This document shows, one piece after another, positions 10,301-22,324 of a DNA stretch of 64,000 nt. This DNA comes from Rhynchosporium graminicola (Eukaryota > Ascomycota > Leotiomycetes > Helotiales > Ploettnerulaceae), in contig FJUW01000006.1 in NCBI GenBank assembly GCA_900074885.1, positions 428,856 through 492,855 of the forward strand. The letters run 5' to 3'. The notes below the pieces were generated by a model. That model ran no database searches. It was not told where the DNA came from and saw nothing but the letters and a program-made list of their open reading frames with translations. Within the stretch, counting starts at the first letter, position 1. The number at the start of each line of letters is the position of its first letter. The position numbers and the translations under genes were made by a program.

Positions 10301-11443
10301 TTAAACCATGAGCAAAGCACCTGCGAGAACAAGAGCAAGGCTACCAGCAACTGGAGCAAAAGCCAACCCTTGAGCTCCACCAGTGACGGGTACCGTTCCG
10401 TTGGAGGGAGTGCCGGTCGGAATCGTAGTTGGGTAGACGGGGACGATGGCAGCTGTGGTTGCGTGCCCAGGAGCATTGGTAAGCGTGGTTGGAACTGCCA
10501 CCAAGTACTTGGAAGTGTACGAAGCCACCATAGATGGGGCAAGAGTAACACATGGAACAGTCACTACGATTGTGTTCGTGGCGGTTGGGATAGGCATGAT
10601 GGCGGTGTAGCTGGAGACTGGGTAAGTCCCGTTACTATACGCGGACGTTGGGTATGGAGCAACCGAGACACTTGGAGAAGGAGTGACAGTAGCAGGTGGT
10701 GGTGGTGGTGGTGGAGGAGCTGATCCTGAAGGTGCTTTAAGAAGCTGACTCTTCACCCAGGCGGCGGCCTCGTCGGTGTAGATATCGAAGTAGTTCAAAT
10801 GGTCGGCAACGACTTTTCCTCCTGCACATATCGGATCGTTGGCTACGCAGTAGTCGTGGAAGACCGAGGTATATGTGAGAAGAGCAGCAGCTTGGCTTCC
10901 CGAGCGAGGGAAGAGGCCTTGTCCACCGGCGCCAGAGAGAACATTGTATGGCTGATTGGCAGTGTGACGGAGGTCTCCGAAGACCATAGCAGCTGCAATC
11001 TTCCTTCCAGCAGCGGAGTTGATATCGATACCTGCTGAGGTAGTCTGCACACAGCCCTGGAAGAAAGTTCCGCCACCACCGGCAAGAATGTCGGAAACGA
11101 TTTGAGCACCCTGCGAGTAGCCACTCAGGACGAGCTTGGCCTCGGGGCACCTCTGGTTGTAAGCGGTGATTTGGGCGATACCGTTCGCGACACCCTCATT
11201 GACCGATCCACAGTACGGAGACTCGACTGGGTTGTAGAATTGAATATCCTCATAGTCACAGCTGGCCAGGCCCGAGCAGATGGCATTGACGAGTTTTCCT
11301 TGACGTCCTGGGTATGGCTCGTTGTTTCCCTTGGCCAGGAAGACGTGGGTGTCCGCGCATGCCGATTGGCGCGTCGCGAGACGATCAACACCGGCAGCGA
11401 GCGCAACGGGGGCCGCGAGAAGAAGGGCGGAAGCGAAGAACAT
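10301..11443 (-). CDS. Secreted CE5 (cutinase/acetylxylan esterase-like) esterase, probably GPI-anchored
   Basis: Intronless, 380 aa. Residues 1-17 form a signal peptide. Residues about 28-235 are a cutinase-superfamily (carbohydrate esterase family 5) domain: nucleophile Ser110 in GYSQG, Asp203 in NDPIC and His215 in ADHLNYF, with Cys residues placed for disulfides. A run of eight prolines (243-250) starts a Ser/Thr/Pro-rich, probably O-glycosylated linker. The last 20 or so residues are hydrophobic after a small-residue stretch, as in a GPI signal. Members cleave ester bonds in cutin, acetylxylan or related substrates; the substrate here is not determined. Ordinary cutinases are near 200-230 aa, so the C-terminal extension is the distinctive part. 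The gene lies only about 370 bp from the RIPed transposon block. The start was chosen because it gives the signal peptide. Confidence 0.9.
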   Translation of the reverse strand: MFFASALLLAAPVALAAGVDRLATRQSACADTHVFLAKGNNEPYPGRQGKLVNAICSGLASCDYEDIQFYNPVESPYCGSVNEGVANGIAQITAYNQRCPEAKLVLSGYSQGAQIVSDILAGGGGTFFQGCVQTTSAGIDINSAAGRKIAAAMVFGDLRHTANQPYNVLSGAGGQGLFPRSGSQAAALLTYTSVFHDYCVANDPICAGGKVVADHLNYFDIYTDEAAAWVKSQLLKAPSGSAPPPPPPPPATVTPSPSVSVAPYPTSAYSNGTYPVSSYTAIMPIPTATNTIVVTVPCVTLAPSMVASYTSKYLVAVPTTLTNAPGHATTAAIVPVYPTTIPTGTPSNGTVPVTGGAQGLAFAPVAGSLALVLAGALLMV

Positions 11444-14400
11444 TGTGTAGAAGCTGTTTGGGGGCTTTATTTCGGATCGGATCGGATCGTATCGTTTCTA
11501 TTCTTTTCTTTCTTCTCTTTTCTTTTCTTTGGTTGTGTTGATATTATTAAGGATATTGGTGAATGACCGTAGTATACAGGGAGGGGAACGACAGTCGGGG
11601 GGAGGAAGAGGACCAGAAACGAGTGTGGTAGACGGATGATTATAAGCCTTGCGTGTCGGGGGATGAGCAGTAAACATATATATATATATATATATATATA
11701 CCTACGGAGGTAAGCAAACACGGAGGTAAGTGAATAGTAAATATGGAGGTCAATACGGAGCTTCTCTCAAGTTTTCCGAAAGAGGAACGAACGTGGGGCC
11801 AAAGATCGTGATCCATTAACACATGACACTTAACACTTGATACTTCTACTCGCTCGTACTCAATTGATATTTGACAGCGGTCCATGCGTGCATGCATTTT
11901 GAAACTTTAATTTGAATTTCGCTTGCTCATGCTCGTGAAGGTGGGGCTACCAGGGGGGCAAAAGATGGCAGAAGATGGCAAACAATCTTAATTCCCAACG
12001 CCCAACGCCCAGGGCCGCCCAGGATCCCAGAAGGGGACACCGATACCCACTTCTCTCCGTCCGGTCCCTCCTCTCCTGGCCATTGATTGGGCCATCCATT
12101 GGCTCGTTGATGATACATACATACCTGGTGCCTACCTAGCTAGGTAGCTACCTACCTACTTGTAATTGGATCAAGCCTGCTTGCGAGTGTCAAGCCGCAG
12201 CAAGTGCTGCATTAGGACAGACTCGGACTTTCCCGCTCCACTAGACTAGACTAAACTAGACCCCCCTAAGAATCCCAGGATCCAACTCGGCTCGGCTCTG
12301 TAGTGGATCGATCGTGCTCATCTCATGAGTCATGCATGCATGCACAGTACTCGTATAGCATTCTGTCCCTACTCGTACCTGTTATTGAAAAGGTTAAGCA
12401 AGCTAAATATAACCAACCACCAGCACTAACCAACAACCGTGAGTAACACCACACCGTAACAACCCCAAAGAAGAAATAACTATTCCAACCATAGGTACCT
12501 AGGTACAATGTGATATGTGTGTCGTCATGCATGCTTTGAGCCAAAGGATACTTCGAAAATTTATACTTGCTGTCTTTGACACTTTACTCTTTTCGTTACA
12601 TTCCCTTCCCTGGCCCGCTTAGGCTTTGAATCAGGGGTCCTTCGAGATAGACTTGCCGCGAAGATCGTTCCCACCTGTGACTTTCTTCATTCGATGCGGT
12701 ACTTCCTCGAAATGGATTTTTCTCTCACGTGTTGGCATTGAATTGACCGAGTCCCTATTCTGGAGCGTCACAGGAGCCAACGACTTCCCGGCTCTAAATG
12801 ACCCCGAGGGATGTGAGCTGTAGTGCCTGGAGAAGAAGGAGGAACACTGCGCTTCTCTCTTCATGGTTTAAACATCGCTAGCAGGCAGTGAATCCATATT
12901 ACTCGTACAAACCGAAGATGGATTCGGCTCAAAGCTTAAGCTTGAGAGATTTGTAACCCGTATACTTACTTAGTTTGAGGAATTAGTGTGCTTGCTTGTC
13001 AACAGGCCGAAGACTGATCATCATAATACCCCCCCAGGCGAGTTCTGTGTTTGAAATTGTTTCTCCTCCATGAATTTGCGGGCACCGATTCTTGCACCTC
13101 AATCTAGCTGACTACAACCAAATTATATCTGTTTCTTTTCCTGCAGCTAGGCAGCTTATGACTGGCTATCCACTTTCCAATGTCAGGTCATTGAGCCGGC
13201 GTCTGGGCAGATTCAGTGGCAGTACGTAAGCAGTTGCCAATGGATTATGATGTTATACCTTTGCAATCATGTCTCGCAAGGTACCTCACCGAGCTCACCC
13301 AATTTGACAGTATGATTTCATGTCGGAGACATCGGAGAGTGAGTGTGGCCAAAGGGTAAGATCAGCACGAGCAGCGTGGTCCCAAGGCTGGTCGTAGAGC
13401 ACTGATGAACATCCGTATTTGCTTTTCAAGGTCACCTTGCGATCTCATTGTTCTTGTGGATTTGCAACATCGATGCGGACTTCTTGTCGCTTATGCAGCT
13501 CGCAGAAAAGTTCGCCTCTTTTTCGGCGTGTACTCAAAGTATGACCCTTTCTATGTTAGCGGGATGGAATGAACATTCCTTGTGTCCCGAGACATCTGGA
13601 CTAGTCATCTCTTGATCGAAGGTATCCAGGATCTCAGTCTGAGACTCAAACCTAAGCTGAGTGGTCGGTTGGGGAATTGACAGAACCGGCGTGACTTCAA
13701 CAGACACACGCTTAAGCAAAGCCGATCGGTGCCCGTAGCAGTAGGAGCAATAACAATAAACACAAAGTGGAGTGGTTACTCCGCTCCATCCCTCTTAACT
13801 AGCTAGTTCGCCAGATAAAACCATGTCGTTGTACTATGATAGTATCACTGATCGGCTTTATCATGCAATTGAGGATAACATAATGATCGATATGTTGAGA
13901 CCTTCGTTATCAAACCACAAACCCCAAATACATACTGTTGACCAACATTTGATTATACAATTTCAGCTTCTATCTACCGCGTTGCACACCGCATGGGCAA
14001 ACTAACTGCAAATTCATTTGAAGAAGCTTTTCTGAAGGCTGCTATCCATGCGGTCTTCTAACTTAGGCACTCACTCCAGTATCAGTGAATAGCTGAGACG
14101 AGTCGCTGGTATATGATAAACTATAAACTCACTTTATTTATCGTCTGTGCAGCTCGAAGTTCATCCTTAATTAGAGGACAAAATCAATTCCGATATGTTA
14201 ATTAATAGCAGACAGGACAAGCATACTTACGAGTCCTGGTGATATTCTAAAGTACCGCGCTTTCTTTACCGCTATGTTTCGAAATAGCTATAATCGAATA
14301 TACTATTTTCAGTATCTGGCACAATCCAGGCTTGATCCAAATAAGTATTCACAGGACCTATGAGCCGAAAAGTTTGAATTAACTGTATTGTCCTAAGTCC

Positions 14401-15057
14401 ACCGGCAAGGGTGTCTCCTTCCAAGGAGAGTTCTGTGTATTCACCGGAACTGTTCTGAGCTCAGCCAGAGCTATCAAGTGCTGGCTACAATAGTGATGCT
14501 CATTCACTGCCACGGCGTCTCACTCTCTTGTCGTTAAGGACGCATCTGGTGAAATGAAAAACATGTTACCTTGCAGGACCCAAGAGAGGAAGCCTTGCAA
14601 TCATTTACTGACCTAATTTGTATTCCAAGTAAAAGTGCTATACTGTTCCTCCGTCTCTATATATCAACTTTCAAGTTTGTTCCCCCTTCGGCGGAGAAGA
14701 AATTGCCCAGAAACTTTTGAGATGTATTATTTCAAAATGATAGTCACGTACGTAGGCGTCCACATGTGAGAAGTGATGTTTGCACACGGATGAATGTTAG
14801 CGAACCCGAGTCCTGATAGGTCCAGATTACCATAGTGCTTATATGTTTAGCCAATTCTTGGGAGTATGGTCTGCGTATTTCCTTGCAGAGAGATCCATGT
14901 GAGCCATTGGGCATTGAAGTTACGACCATTCTCAGACTACAAATGCTCATATGAATCATACTGATGCTGTGAGGCGGCGCAGGTATTCAGTGTGTAATCA
15001 GCACACCCTCGGGTATTCATGAGCGTATCCAACAAACCATAGCATCTCGAACTAATT
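11444..15057. other. Long intergenic region
   Basis: About 3.6 kb without a gene I can support. It holds an (AT)12 microsatellite (11676-11700), clusters of CTACCTAC-type repeats near 12130-12160 and short palindromic GCATGCATGC stretches (12330s). ORFs of 60-80 codons (for example 12631-12864 minus and 12626-12823 plus, which overlap each other) show no domain or codon signal. No tRNA-like or rRNA-like sequence was seen. Confidence 0.5.
11676..11700. repeat. (AT)12 microsatellite
   Basis: Perfect AT dinucleotide run in the 5' flank of the CE5 esterase gene, about 230 bp upstream of its start codon. Confidence 0.95.
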
Positions 15058-16110
15058 ATGTCCGCATCATCGCTTTCTGTTTCAGTTCCTGGTTTCCTCA
15101 GCATATCCACAAAGCCGAACGCTCCCATCTCTTACACCTTCTTCCCGGCCATCGATCTCCACCCGACACCATACTATAAGACACTCATTGTATGCGTGAA
15201 CGGTTTAGGACTTCCAGCCGCATCATGGATACCAGCAATCACGACCCTACAGTCGCTTCTCCAATCCTGTCCAGCAATCTTGACATATGATCGATTCGGA
15301 CAGGGCCTCACGACCTCTCGCGACCCACTCGATGGGCAGAAAGGGAAGGAGTTAGGACACGATTTCCTAGATGTTGCCTATGATCTCCACCAAATCATCC
15401 TGAAAGTTGCAGCGAAGAAACTCGGTCTTCAGCGCAGCCAAGTAGAGCACGGAAGTTTGCAGTTATTGCTCGTTGGTGCCTCGATTGGTGCGCCTATCGC
15501 ACGACTTTTCGCCCAAAGTTACCAAAATCTGGTGTCGGGCTTGGTGCTTTTAGATTCCAATATTGCTAACGTCAATTATTCCGACTTCCTGCCCGACCCC
15601 GAGTCTCCTGATTTTGATGCGGACTCTCTCCTCTCTACCGACTGTACGTTGAAGCAGTACAGAGAGGCGAGGTTGAAAGTAACCAATATGTTCGATCTGA
15701 ATGCCAAGAACCCGGAGGGCCTGGATCGTACGAATTCGCCGGTACTATTACCGTATTCGAACCAACCGAAACTGTTAGGACCAGGCGAAAGTGGGCCGCT
15801 GCTGAGTGTCGTCGGCCATGATCCGGATACGTTTGCGGATGTCAGTCTTGCTATGATGGGAATTCCGAAGAGCTTGAGTAAGATCACGAATGAGTAAGTA
15901 TATCACTTTTTGTTGATGACCGAAGACTCAACTTGCTAAAGAATCTGCAGATACTGGGCCCAATATAATGATAGCTTGACCGAGATCACTGATGTCGGGA
16001 AGTGTAAGGGTGTGGTGACTGCCAAAGGCTGTGGCCATTTCATTCAGAAGGACAACCCATATTTTGTGGCACAGGTGATATCAGACATGGTTAAGGAGCT
16101 TGGTTGTTAG
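15058..16110 (+). CDS. Alpha/beta hydrolase
   Basis: Two exons, 15058-15893 and 15951-16110, joined over a 57-nt intron (GTAAGT...CTGCAG), giving 331 aa. The fold is an alpha/beta hydrolase: beta-strand LIVCVNGLG (residues 43-51, oxyanion region), TYDRFGQG (77-84), and the nucleophile elbow VGASIGA with Ser142. Exon 2 supplies the catalytic His in GCGHFIQ, which supports the splice. No signal peptide, so it is probably cytosolic. The family is broad (esterases, epoxide hydrolases, lipases), and I cannot name a substrate. Its neighbours are long empty spacers and give no hint. Confidence 0.85.
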
Positions 16111-18551
16111 AGCACCAAGACGAGAAGATCTCAGGATTATGTTTGCATTGCTCTCCTCAGTCTCTCGGATAAGAGAACCACGCTATCAAGTCCTTTTCCC
16201 TTTACTCAAGTGTTTTCTTCCGGAGCCAGTTTAATGACATCCCTCCCGCCCCTTCCCCCACCCCTAAACTCATATTAGAGATTGTCTATACGAACTTCTT
16301 AGACAAGATACCGAGACTGATCACAAATATCACGAGTAAAGTTGTGAAAGCACCTCGTTGTCAACTGATCCTCGAAGCATAAGGCATGTTTTCGCTTATA
16401 GCCGAGCAAAACATGACACGAAATTGGAAAGTCGACACTGGATTGTAGAGTCCCTGACCATGAAAACGTCGACAGAGAACCAACATAGGCTTAACACAGT
16501 AACAGGTTGAAAGGTCAATCGTATCCCTGCCAATGTTCATTTTCAGGACTTCAAACGCAACCTACGAAGCGAAATCAGTTGAGCCAAGAGAGCCACTAAC
16601 GCAACCGATTCCGCTATGATACTAATTTTGGCTCTATCGAAAGTCTCAATTGCTGGTGAGGTGTTGACGATTCCCACAAAGTACACAGAACCGCACCCTC
16701 TGACCCGATGGCCGCTGTCAATGAGAACTGTGTAAGCAGAGCGCCTGAAATGTTGAACACAAGTCTGACATCCTCGAGTAAGCAGAGCAGGAAACCAAGT
16801 GATACTGGAATGCAGGTATTTGAATGGAAACCACCAACTGCATTTCCGAAACGAAACCTGGGAAGAGAGTTGCTGTAAATTACATACTGACACGCCTGCC
16901 TTTCTTGATGCAGCTCGCAGATTCAACTACGAATCGCGCGTTGAATAAAACCTCTCTAGAAATGGCCATTACAGATGTGGGAAGAAAAGAGATTGTCGAC
17001 CAACGTCGTGATACATATGGCCAGATCGAAGGGAAGAAAATACTCATCCTGGTTCACTTAAGTTAGTGGGTGATTATCACCAAACAACAGACGTAACATT
17101 TATACAAGATCGACATCTTTTGATTCTACTACCTCAATCGAACAAGATTCCTCGTCCTATTCTTCTATGATGAAGAAGTAGAGAAGGCACAAAAAACATT
17201 ATCTCGTCAACCCGTTAATGACTCGTCAACTCCCAAGGAACTGTGACGACGCCCGAGGAAACTCCATAATGCCGTCACTCTACAGGGAAATTGCCAACTT
17301 TTGAGAATGCTCTCCACCACTCCCTCCAGTATTATAAGTATTTATGATGAACGTTTTACATGACACGTAAACCTCGAGCAGTAAACCAACAAGCGTTGAC
17401 ACCTCCACACCTTCTTCCTTCCGCCGTGCAGAACCGTTGAGATTCGACGATCCTTCGCGCGCTGGCGGACGGTCTAAGGTCCAGAACGAGAGAAGGTTGC
17501 ACGCAGTTGCATAATCCCTTCCTCCCTCCCCTGGGTAAGCAAATAAGCGAAGTCGAATTCTCCGCGTGCATGCATAAGTTTTTGTACCGGTGGTTCAACG
17601 TCAGTTGCAGGTCCCAAGTACAGGAGGGCGCGAGGGAGGGAGGGAGGGGGGCCCAGAATACTGCAGTGTGATTGAGTCGAAGTTGCGTACTGCGGAATGA
17701 GTAAGTGAGTGTATTCTTGATTCCTACAAAGAGGGAAGGAAGGAAGGAAGGTGTTGGTTGGCAGTTCGCGTTCGGTGAAGGTTCACGACCCAAACCCAAG
17801 AATTTTGTAGGCTGGGAACTAATGTGCTCTTGAGCGTTGAACTCGTCAGATTTTCGGCGCAGTGATTAGTGGGGAGATCTTGTTGTCTCTGTGGTCACAA
17901 TCTGGTCTATTTCCGGGCTTGCTGAGACGAGTTTGGGATTGGGATTGGGAAGAGCTGCAATGATCCGGAGAACCGGCTGAGATTCGCAGTCATACATACG
18001 AGTAGTTCTCGTCTATTCTCGTGTGGTGGTGCAACCGTGAGATGTGGATGTGGGAAGGATGGGCGGCTGAATCCATTCGGTTGTTTTGATTGCTTGTTAT
18101 GATTTCGAGGAATCGTGTGCAAGGAGTCCTTGCTTGCTTCGAACGAAGCTAGAAGAAAGAGCAGGAATCATTCGTGGCGTGGCATCTCATCTTACTTTGT
18201 CCGGCAGTTACGTATCTTAGTCTAGCTATCCATCACTCCTCCCAAGGTACATGTAGGTATCATGTCTGGTTGTCGAATCATGTTGGGCCCTAGTCCAGTA
18301 CAATACTGTATGTAATCTGCCTGATCTGTAGGTCCTGTCCTGTCCTGTCCTGTCCTGTACCGTATGCTATCTATCTATGGTGGGGAGTTCGGTTCGTCCG
18401 GAGTTGGCGTGGCTCGGACGTATGCACGCATGCATGCATGGTCAGCGCCTCTTGTCACAGCATAAAGGAACTGAAACGAAAAGCTCTCGGACATCCATCC
18501 CATCCCATCCCATCCCATCCCCTCGCGTCGCATTTGATTGAGCCTGCATGG

Positions 18552-18589
18552 ATAGGTAGGTAGGTAGGTAGGTAGGTAGGTAGGTAGGT
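18552..18589. repeat. (TAGG)9 microsatellite
   Basis: Near-perfect tetranucleotide array in the 5-kb spacer before the GH17 gene. Confidence 0.95.
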
Positions 18590-20910
18590 GCGAGTAGAAC
18601 GAGAATGATGCGTACGTATACAGAGGTAGCGAGCGTCGTTAATTAGTACCTGTTTAACGGGACTATCTGCTCTCCTGGGTCCCCTTCCATCTTCCCTTCC
18701 TTTCGGCCCCTCGTTCGTACTTGGTAATTCATCCTCACTCATGCTGGCCTCGCATGCCAGTGGAGTGGAGTGGGGCGGAATGGGCTCCATCCTAGCGGAG
18801 ACGAGCCGAGAGTAGCGCGATGGGCCGAGGCGGCGAGGACCAACAGAGGCCAGCCTTTCTCCGTCCCGTCCCTGTCATAGCGGGATCGCCATGGGTTCAT
18901 CTCGGATCCATGAGGTGGACACGCCAATGGGAGCCTGGAGGCTGCCAGCCTGCAGGTACGGAGGCGGGGCACGGATCAAGGTTCAGGATTTTTCAGGAAC
19001 CCGTTCCCGTTCCGTACCTGAGCTAGCCAGAAGAACCGAATTTCTGCCCCTGGACCTAGCCGGTGCCTGGATCCATGATCTGATCAGATCAGATCAGATC
19101 TGTCAGCCTCTCATTGGGTTTCCTCTAACTGGGTTTAAGCTTAATTCTAATCATGCCTTGCCATCTGAACTTTTGTCAATGTACGAAGTAGTACGAAGTA
19201 GTATTAAAATAAATGTGTTTGCGCAATGTCTGGACGCGCGAAGCGCTCGCACACCCAGATTCATCCGACCTAGACCCAGACAGACCCTCTTGAAGAACAA
19301 GCAAGCAGCCATTCGTTCGTATTGGAACATGTGCCATGTGGATTCCGTTCCACATCGAAGATTGCCGCCGTACCAAGAGCCAATAGTCAGTCAGTCAGTC
19401 AGTCAACTCACCACCTCAAGGACGAGGGAGGGATCGATCCAAGCTTGATGCAAAATCCGGATTTTGCCTATCAGGTCGCTGCAAGTGAGTGGAGCCACTA
19501 CCCAGCCCAGCCCACCCCTGCCTTGCCTTGCCTGCATCTCCATCTCTCTTCATGCCTACGCTGTTTAGAAGTACTTGTTTTTCTTTTCTTCGCGGCATCG
19601 CCAGAGCGTATCGCAATACCATCACCCCACACCACCCCAATATCCTTGCTCTCCATCCTCATACGAACAAACAAGTACAGGTATGAGTCCGATCTGCTGG
19701 ACGAATGGGTTGTGGTCTCAAAAACGGCACAAAGATAGCTTTTCCTCCAAAAACCTCAAGGAAGAGAACACCAGAAGAAGATCAGAGAGCATCGGAGAGT
19801 TTGGGACCAGAGACCGAGTCCAGTCAGTACAGGTCGATTGGCTGACTGCGTGCTGTCCCTTTCTTTGCATTTCCTCCAAATACTCTCTCTGGTACTCGAA
19901 TAGATAGATACTCTCGAAGAATGATCACAATCATCACACATCTTTGGGATCTGTCAGCCTATACTTGAGTTACTCTTGTTCTCCCTTTGTCAGTCCATAT
20001 TTACGTCCCCTTCTATTGACAGTCTCCGAGCAATGTTCTGTTAGTAAATCCCGCATCGTCCCCAGATAGCGAGTGCCCCGATCGCTTTGCCCTTCCCTTC
20101 CCTGGCCTGGTCTCTTTCTCTGTTTCGTTTACGCTCTGCGCATTCCGTTCTTTCTGCATTGGGGCATCTTTGGTGTCTCCACAAAGAAGGTCGAGCGAGG
20201 GCTTCTTTAGGTTCCATTTACTTATCGTTCCATTGTTCCATTCAGGTCATCTCCACTTTCCAAGGGCCCAGACCTGGATGCCATGCCCATGCCAATGCCA
20301 CGCCACGCCACGCCACGCCACGCTTTCACGCCCTGCCTCGCCGGGCTTTGCTCAGACCCCTGTGCCGATCAGTATCTCTCTCCTCCTCTCCTCTCCCTAC
20401 AAGAAGCCCAGCGCCTGCCCGCCCGCCGGCCCTTGATTACGCTCCCGAGTGCTCATCCTTACAGTACCTACCCCCTACCCTCCTTGGAATCCCCCGAACA
20501 ACACCACTTCGTCTTGACGACGCGCGAATATTGCTTTTTATATTTTCATACCTTCCTATCCTTCTCCCAGGCGGACTGATTGACGAACTCCTTGCTCGAC
20601 TTGCTTGCTTGCTTATCCCCTTCCTTACAACCAACCAACAAATATACACTCCTTCCCCGATCGCCAGCTCTCCCATAGTCTGAAAGCATTCTTTTAACTC
20701 ATTCTACATCGAGTCGTCTGCATCCCCCCCCCCGCATTCTTTACTAGCAAATCACGAGTCGTCAACTGCCCGAGTCGACGTACATTCCTCAGGTATGTAT
20801 GTACATGTTGGCTGTTTATGATGCGAATGGCTCCTGCCCCGGGAGTCAATAACTTCATCGCTCCTGCGGATATATACGAGCACTCCATCTGAAGCTCTTA
20901 TCCTCTGTCC

Positions 20911-20942
20911 CTTCACACTCTTCACACTCTTCACACTCTTCC
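20911..20942 (+). promoter_or_regulatory. Pyrimidine-rich tandem repeat in the GH17 leader
   Basis: Three tandem copies of TTCACACTCT about 140-170 bp before the GH17 start codon, in a long CT-rich stretch. It may be part of the promoter or 5' UTR. Function is unknown. Confidence 0.4.
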
Positions 20943-21082
20943 TTTCTCCGAACCAATCTACACACTGCTTTTGGACCTCTAAGCAATCTTGGTACTAACC
21001 GCTGGCCGGCCACAGATCACGAAACGCGCCCACGATTTAGAATCGCTCACGTAAACGTCCCAACTTCCACGCTTCCAGCAAG

Positions 21083-22324
21083 ATGAAGTACTCTACTTTC
21101 GTTGCGGCCATTCCGCTGCTCCAGCTCGCCGTTGCCCAGCCTCACCGACGCCGCCATGTTCACGAACATCAGTTGGTCGAGAAGGACAACGTAATTGTGA
21201 CCGTCGTCAGTACCACGTACGCCCAGGCTACCGACGCTCCTCAGGTCATCGTGTACGTCGATCAGAATGGAACGCCAGTCTCAACCACTACGGAAGGACT
21301 TCACGCCCCTGCTCAGACCCCAGCTGCAGCACCAGCGCCAGCTCCAGTGGTCCCAGCTCCAGCACCTCCTGTTGAGGCACCCGTTGAGGCACCCGTTGTT
21401 GCTGAGAGCGTCCCAGCTCCAGCTCCCGTTGCTCCTGAGCCTGTCGTCTCCTACCCTACCGTCCCAGAGCCAGTCAAGACATCCTCAGCTCCAGTCGCTG
21501 TCCCAACTTACCCCAGCGGAGGAGAAAGCTCTGGGTTCGGACTTAGCTACTCACCGTACAACGGTGATGGTACGTGCAAATCGCTCGACCAAATCCAACA
21601 GGATTTCAAGTCGATCCCTAACGAGTACGGCCTCATCCGAACCTACGGAACCGACTGCAACCAGGTCGCAAATGTTCTCAGCATTGTCAAGGAACGCAAG
21701 AGTAAGCTGTTCGCAGGAATCTTCGAGCTCGCCAATCTTCCCGGCCAGGTCGCTACTATCGTAAAGGCTGCCAATGGCGACTGGAGCAGCTTCCACACCA
21801 TCTCTGTTGGAAACGAATTGGTCGACGGTGGAGTTGCCGCTTCAACTGTTGTTGCTGCCATCGGAACCGTGCGTGGGCTTTTGAAGGAGGCAGGATATAC
21901 TGGTTACGTTGTCACCGTTGACACCCTCGTCGCGTCCCGTGCCAACCCATCCCTGTGCGATGCTTCGGATTACTGCGCTGTGAACTGCCATCCATACTTC
22001 GATGGCAAAGTCGCTGCCAAGGACGCCGGAAAGTTCTTGACTGCCCAAATCCCTACTCTGCAGGAGAAGCTCGCAAACAAGAACCAAAAAATCGTTGTTA
22101 CCGAGACCGGCTGGCCATGGCAGGGACTTCCCAATGGAGCTGCTGTCGCAACGCTCAGTAACCAGGCCGATGCTATCAGCTCTATCAAGGGCGCTTACGC
22201 CTCGCACCCCGAGGATGTGATTCTATTCACCGCCTTTAACACCATGTGGAAGAAGAGCAGTGCAACCCAGTTTGAGGCCGAACCATATTGGGGAATGGGC
22301 GGAACCAACTCACCTTCCGGTTAA
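21083..22324 (+). CDS. GH17 cell-wall beta-1,3-glucanase (Scw4/Scw10/MP65-like)
   Basis: Intronless, 413 aa. Signal peptide at residues 1-18, then a basic RRR site (22-24) that suggests Kex2 processing. Residues 72-150 form an Ala/Pro/Val-rich linker, expected to be glycosylated. The GH17 domain spans about 151-413 (GFGLSYSPYNGDGTCKS at its start). The acid/base is Glu245 in VGNEL and the nucleophile is Glu341 in VTETGWP. The family cleaves or transfers beta-1,3-glucan in the wall; members of the fungal Scw4/MP65 group are wall-bound or secreted. No GPI signal at the C-terminus. The long CT-rich region upstream is probably its leader. FKS1 and a GH72 enzyme lie 9 and 19 kb downstream. Confidence 0.92.
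   Translation: MKYSTFVAAIPLLQLAVAQPHRRRHVHEHQLVEKDNVIVTVVSTTYAQATDAPQVIVYVDQNGTPVSTTTEGLHAPAQTPAAAPAPAPVVPAPAPPVEAPVEAPVVAESVPAPAPVAPEPVVSYPTVPEPVKTSSAPVAVPTYPSGGESSGFGLSYSPYNGDGTCKSLDQIQQDFKSIPNEYGLIRTYGTDCNQVANVLSIVKERKSKLFAGIFELANLPGQVATIVKAANGDWSSFHTISVGNELVDGGVAASTVVAAIGTVRGLLKEAGYTGYVVTVDTLVASRANPSLCDASDYCAVNCHPYFDGKVAAKDAGKFLTAQIPTLQEKLANKNQKIVVTETGWPWQGLPNGAAVATLSNQADAISSIKGAYASHPEDVILFTAFNTMWKKSSATQFEAEPYWGMGGTNSPSG

Larger units (their letters stand above)
16111..21082. other. Long microsatellite-rich intergenic region upstream of the GH17 gene
   Basis: About 5 kb with no supported gene. ORFs such as 16543-16926 (minus, 127 codons), 17356-17799 (minus, 147) and 20087-20683 (plus, 198) have low-complexity, composition-driven translations. 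Short tandem arrays are frequent: (TCCTG)5 at 18333-18358, (CATCC)n at 18492-18520, (TAGG)9 at 18552-18589, AGTCAGTC at 19384-19403 and (CCACG)n at 20297-20322. The last 1 kb is strongly pyrimidine-rich on the coding strand and is probably promoter and 5' leader of the GH17 gene. Confidence 0.5.

Noticed and set aside
12626..12864. Overlapping 65- and 77-codon ORFs on opposite strands
   Set aside because: No domain and no splice partners; overlap on both strands suggests chance.
16543..16926. 127-codon minus-strand ORF with a hydrophobic stretch near its end
   Set aside because: No recognisable family or signal peptide, and its surroundings look non-coding; transcription evidence would be needed.
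17356..17799. 147-codon minus-strand ORF
   Set aside because: Translation follows purine/pyrimidine runs (AGGGAGGG, GGAAGGAA); no domain.
20087..20683. 198-codon plus-strand ORF upstream of the GH17 gene
   Set aside because: Pro/Ser/Leu-rich translation produced by CT-rich DNA in all three frames; likely leader or promoter sequence.
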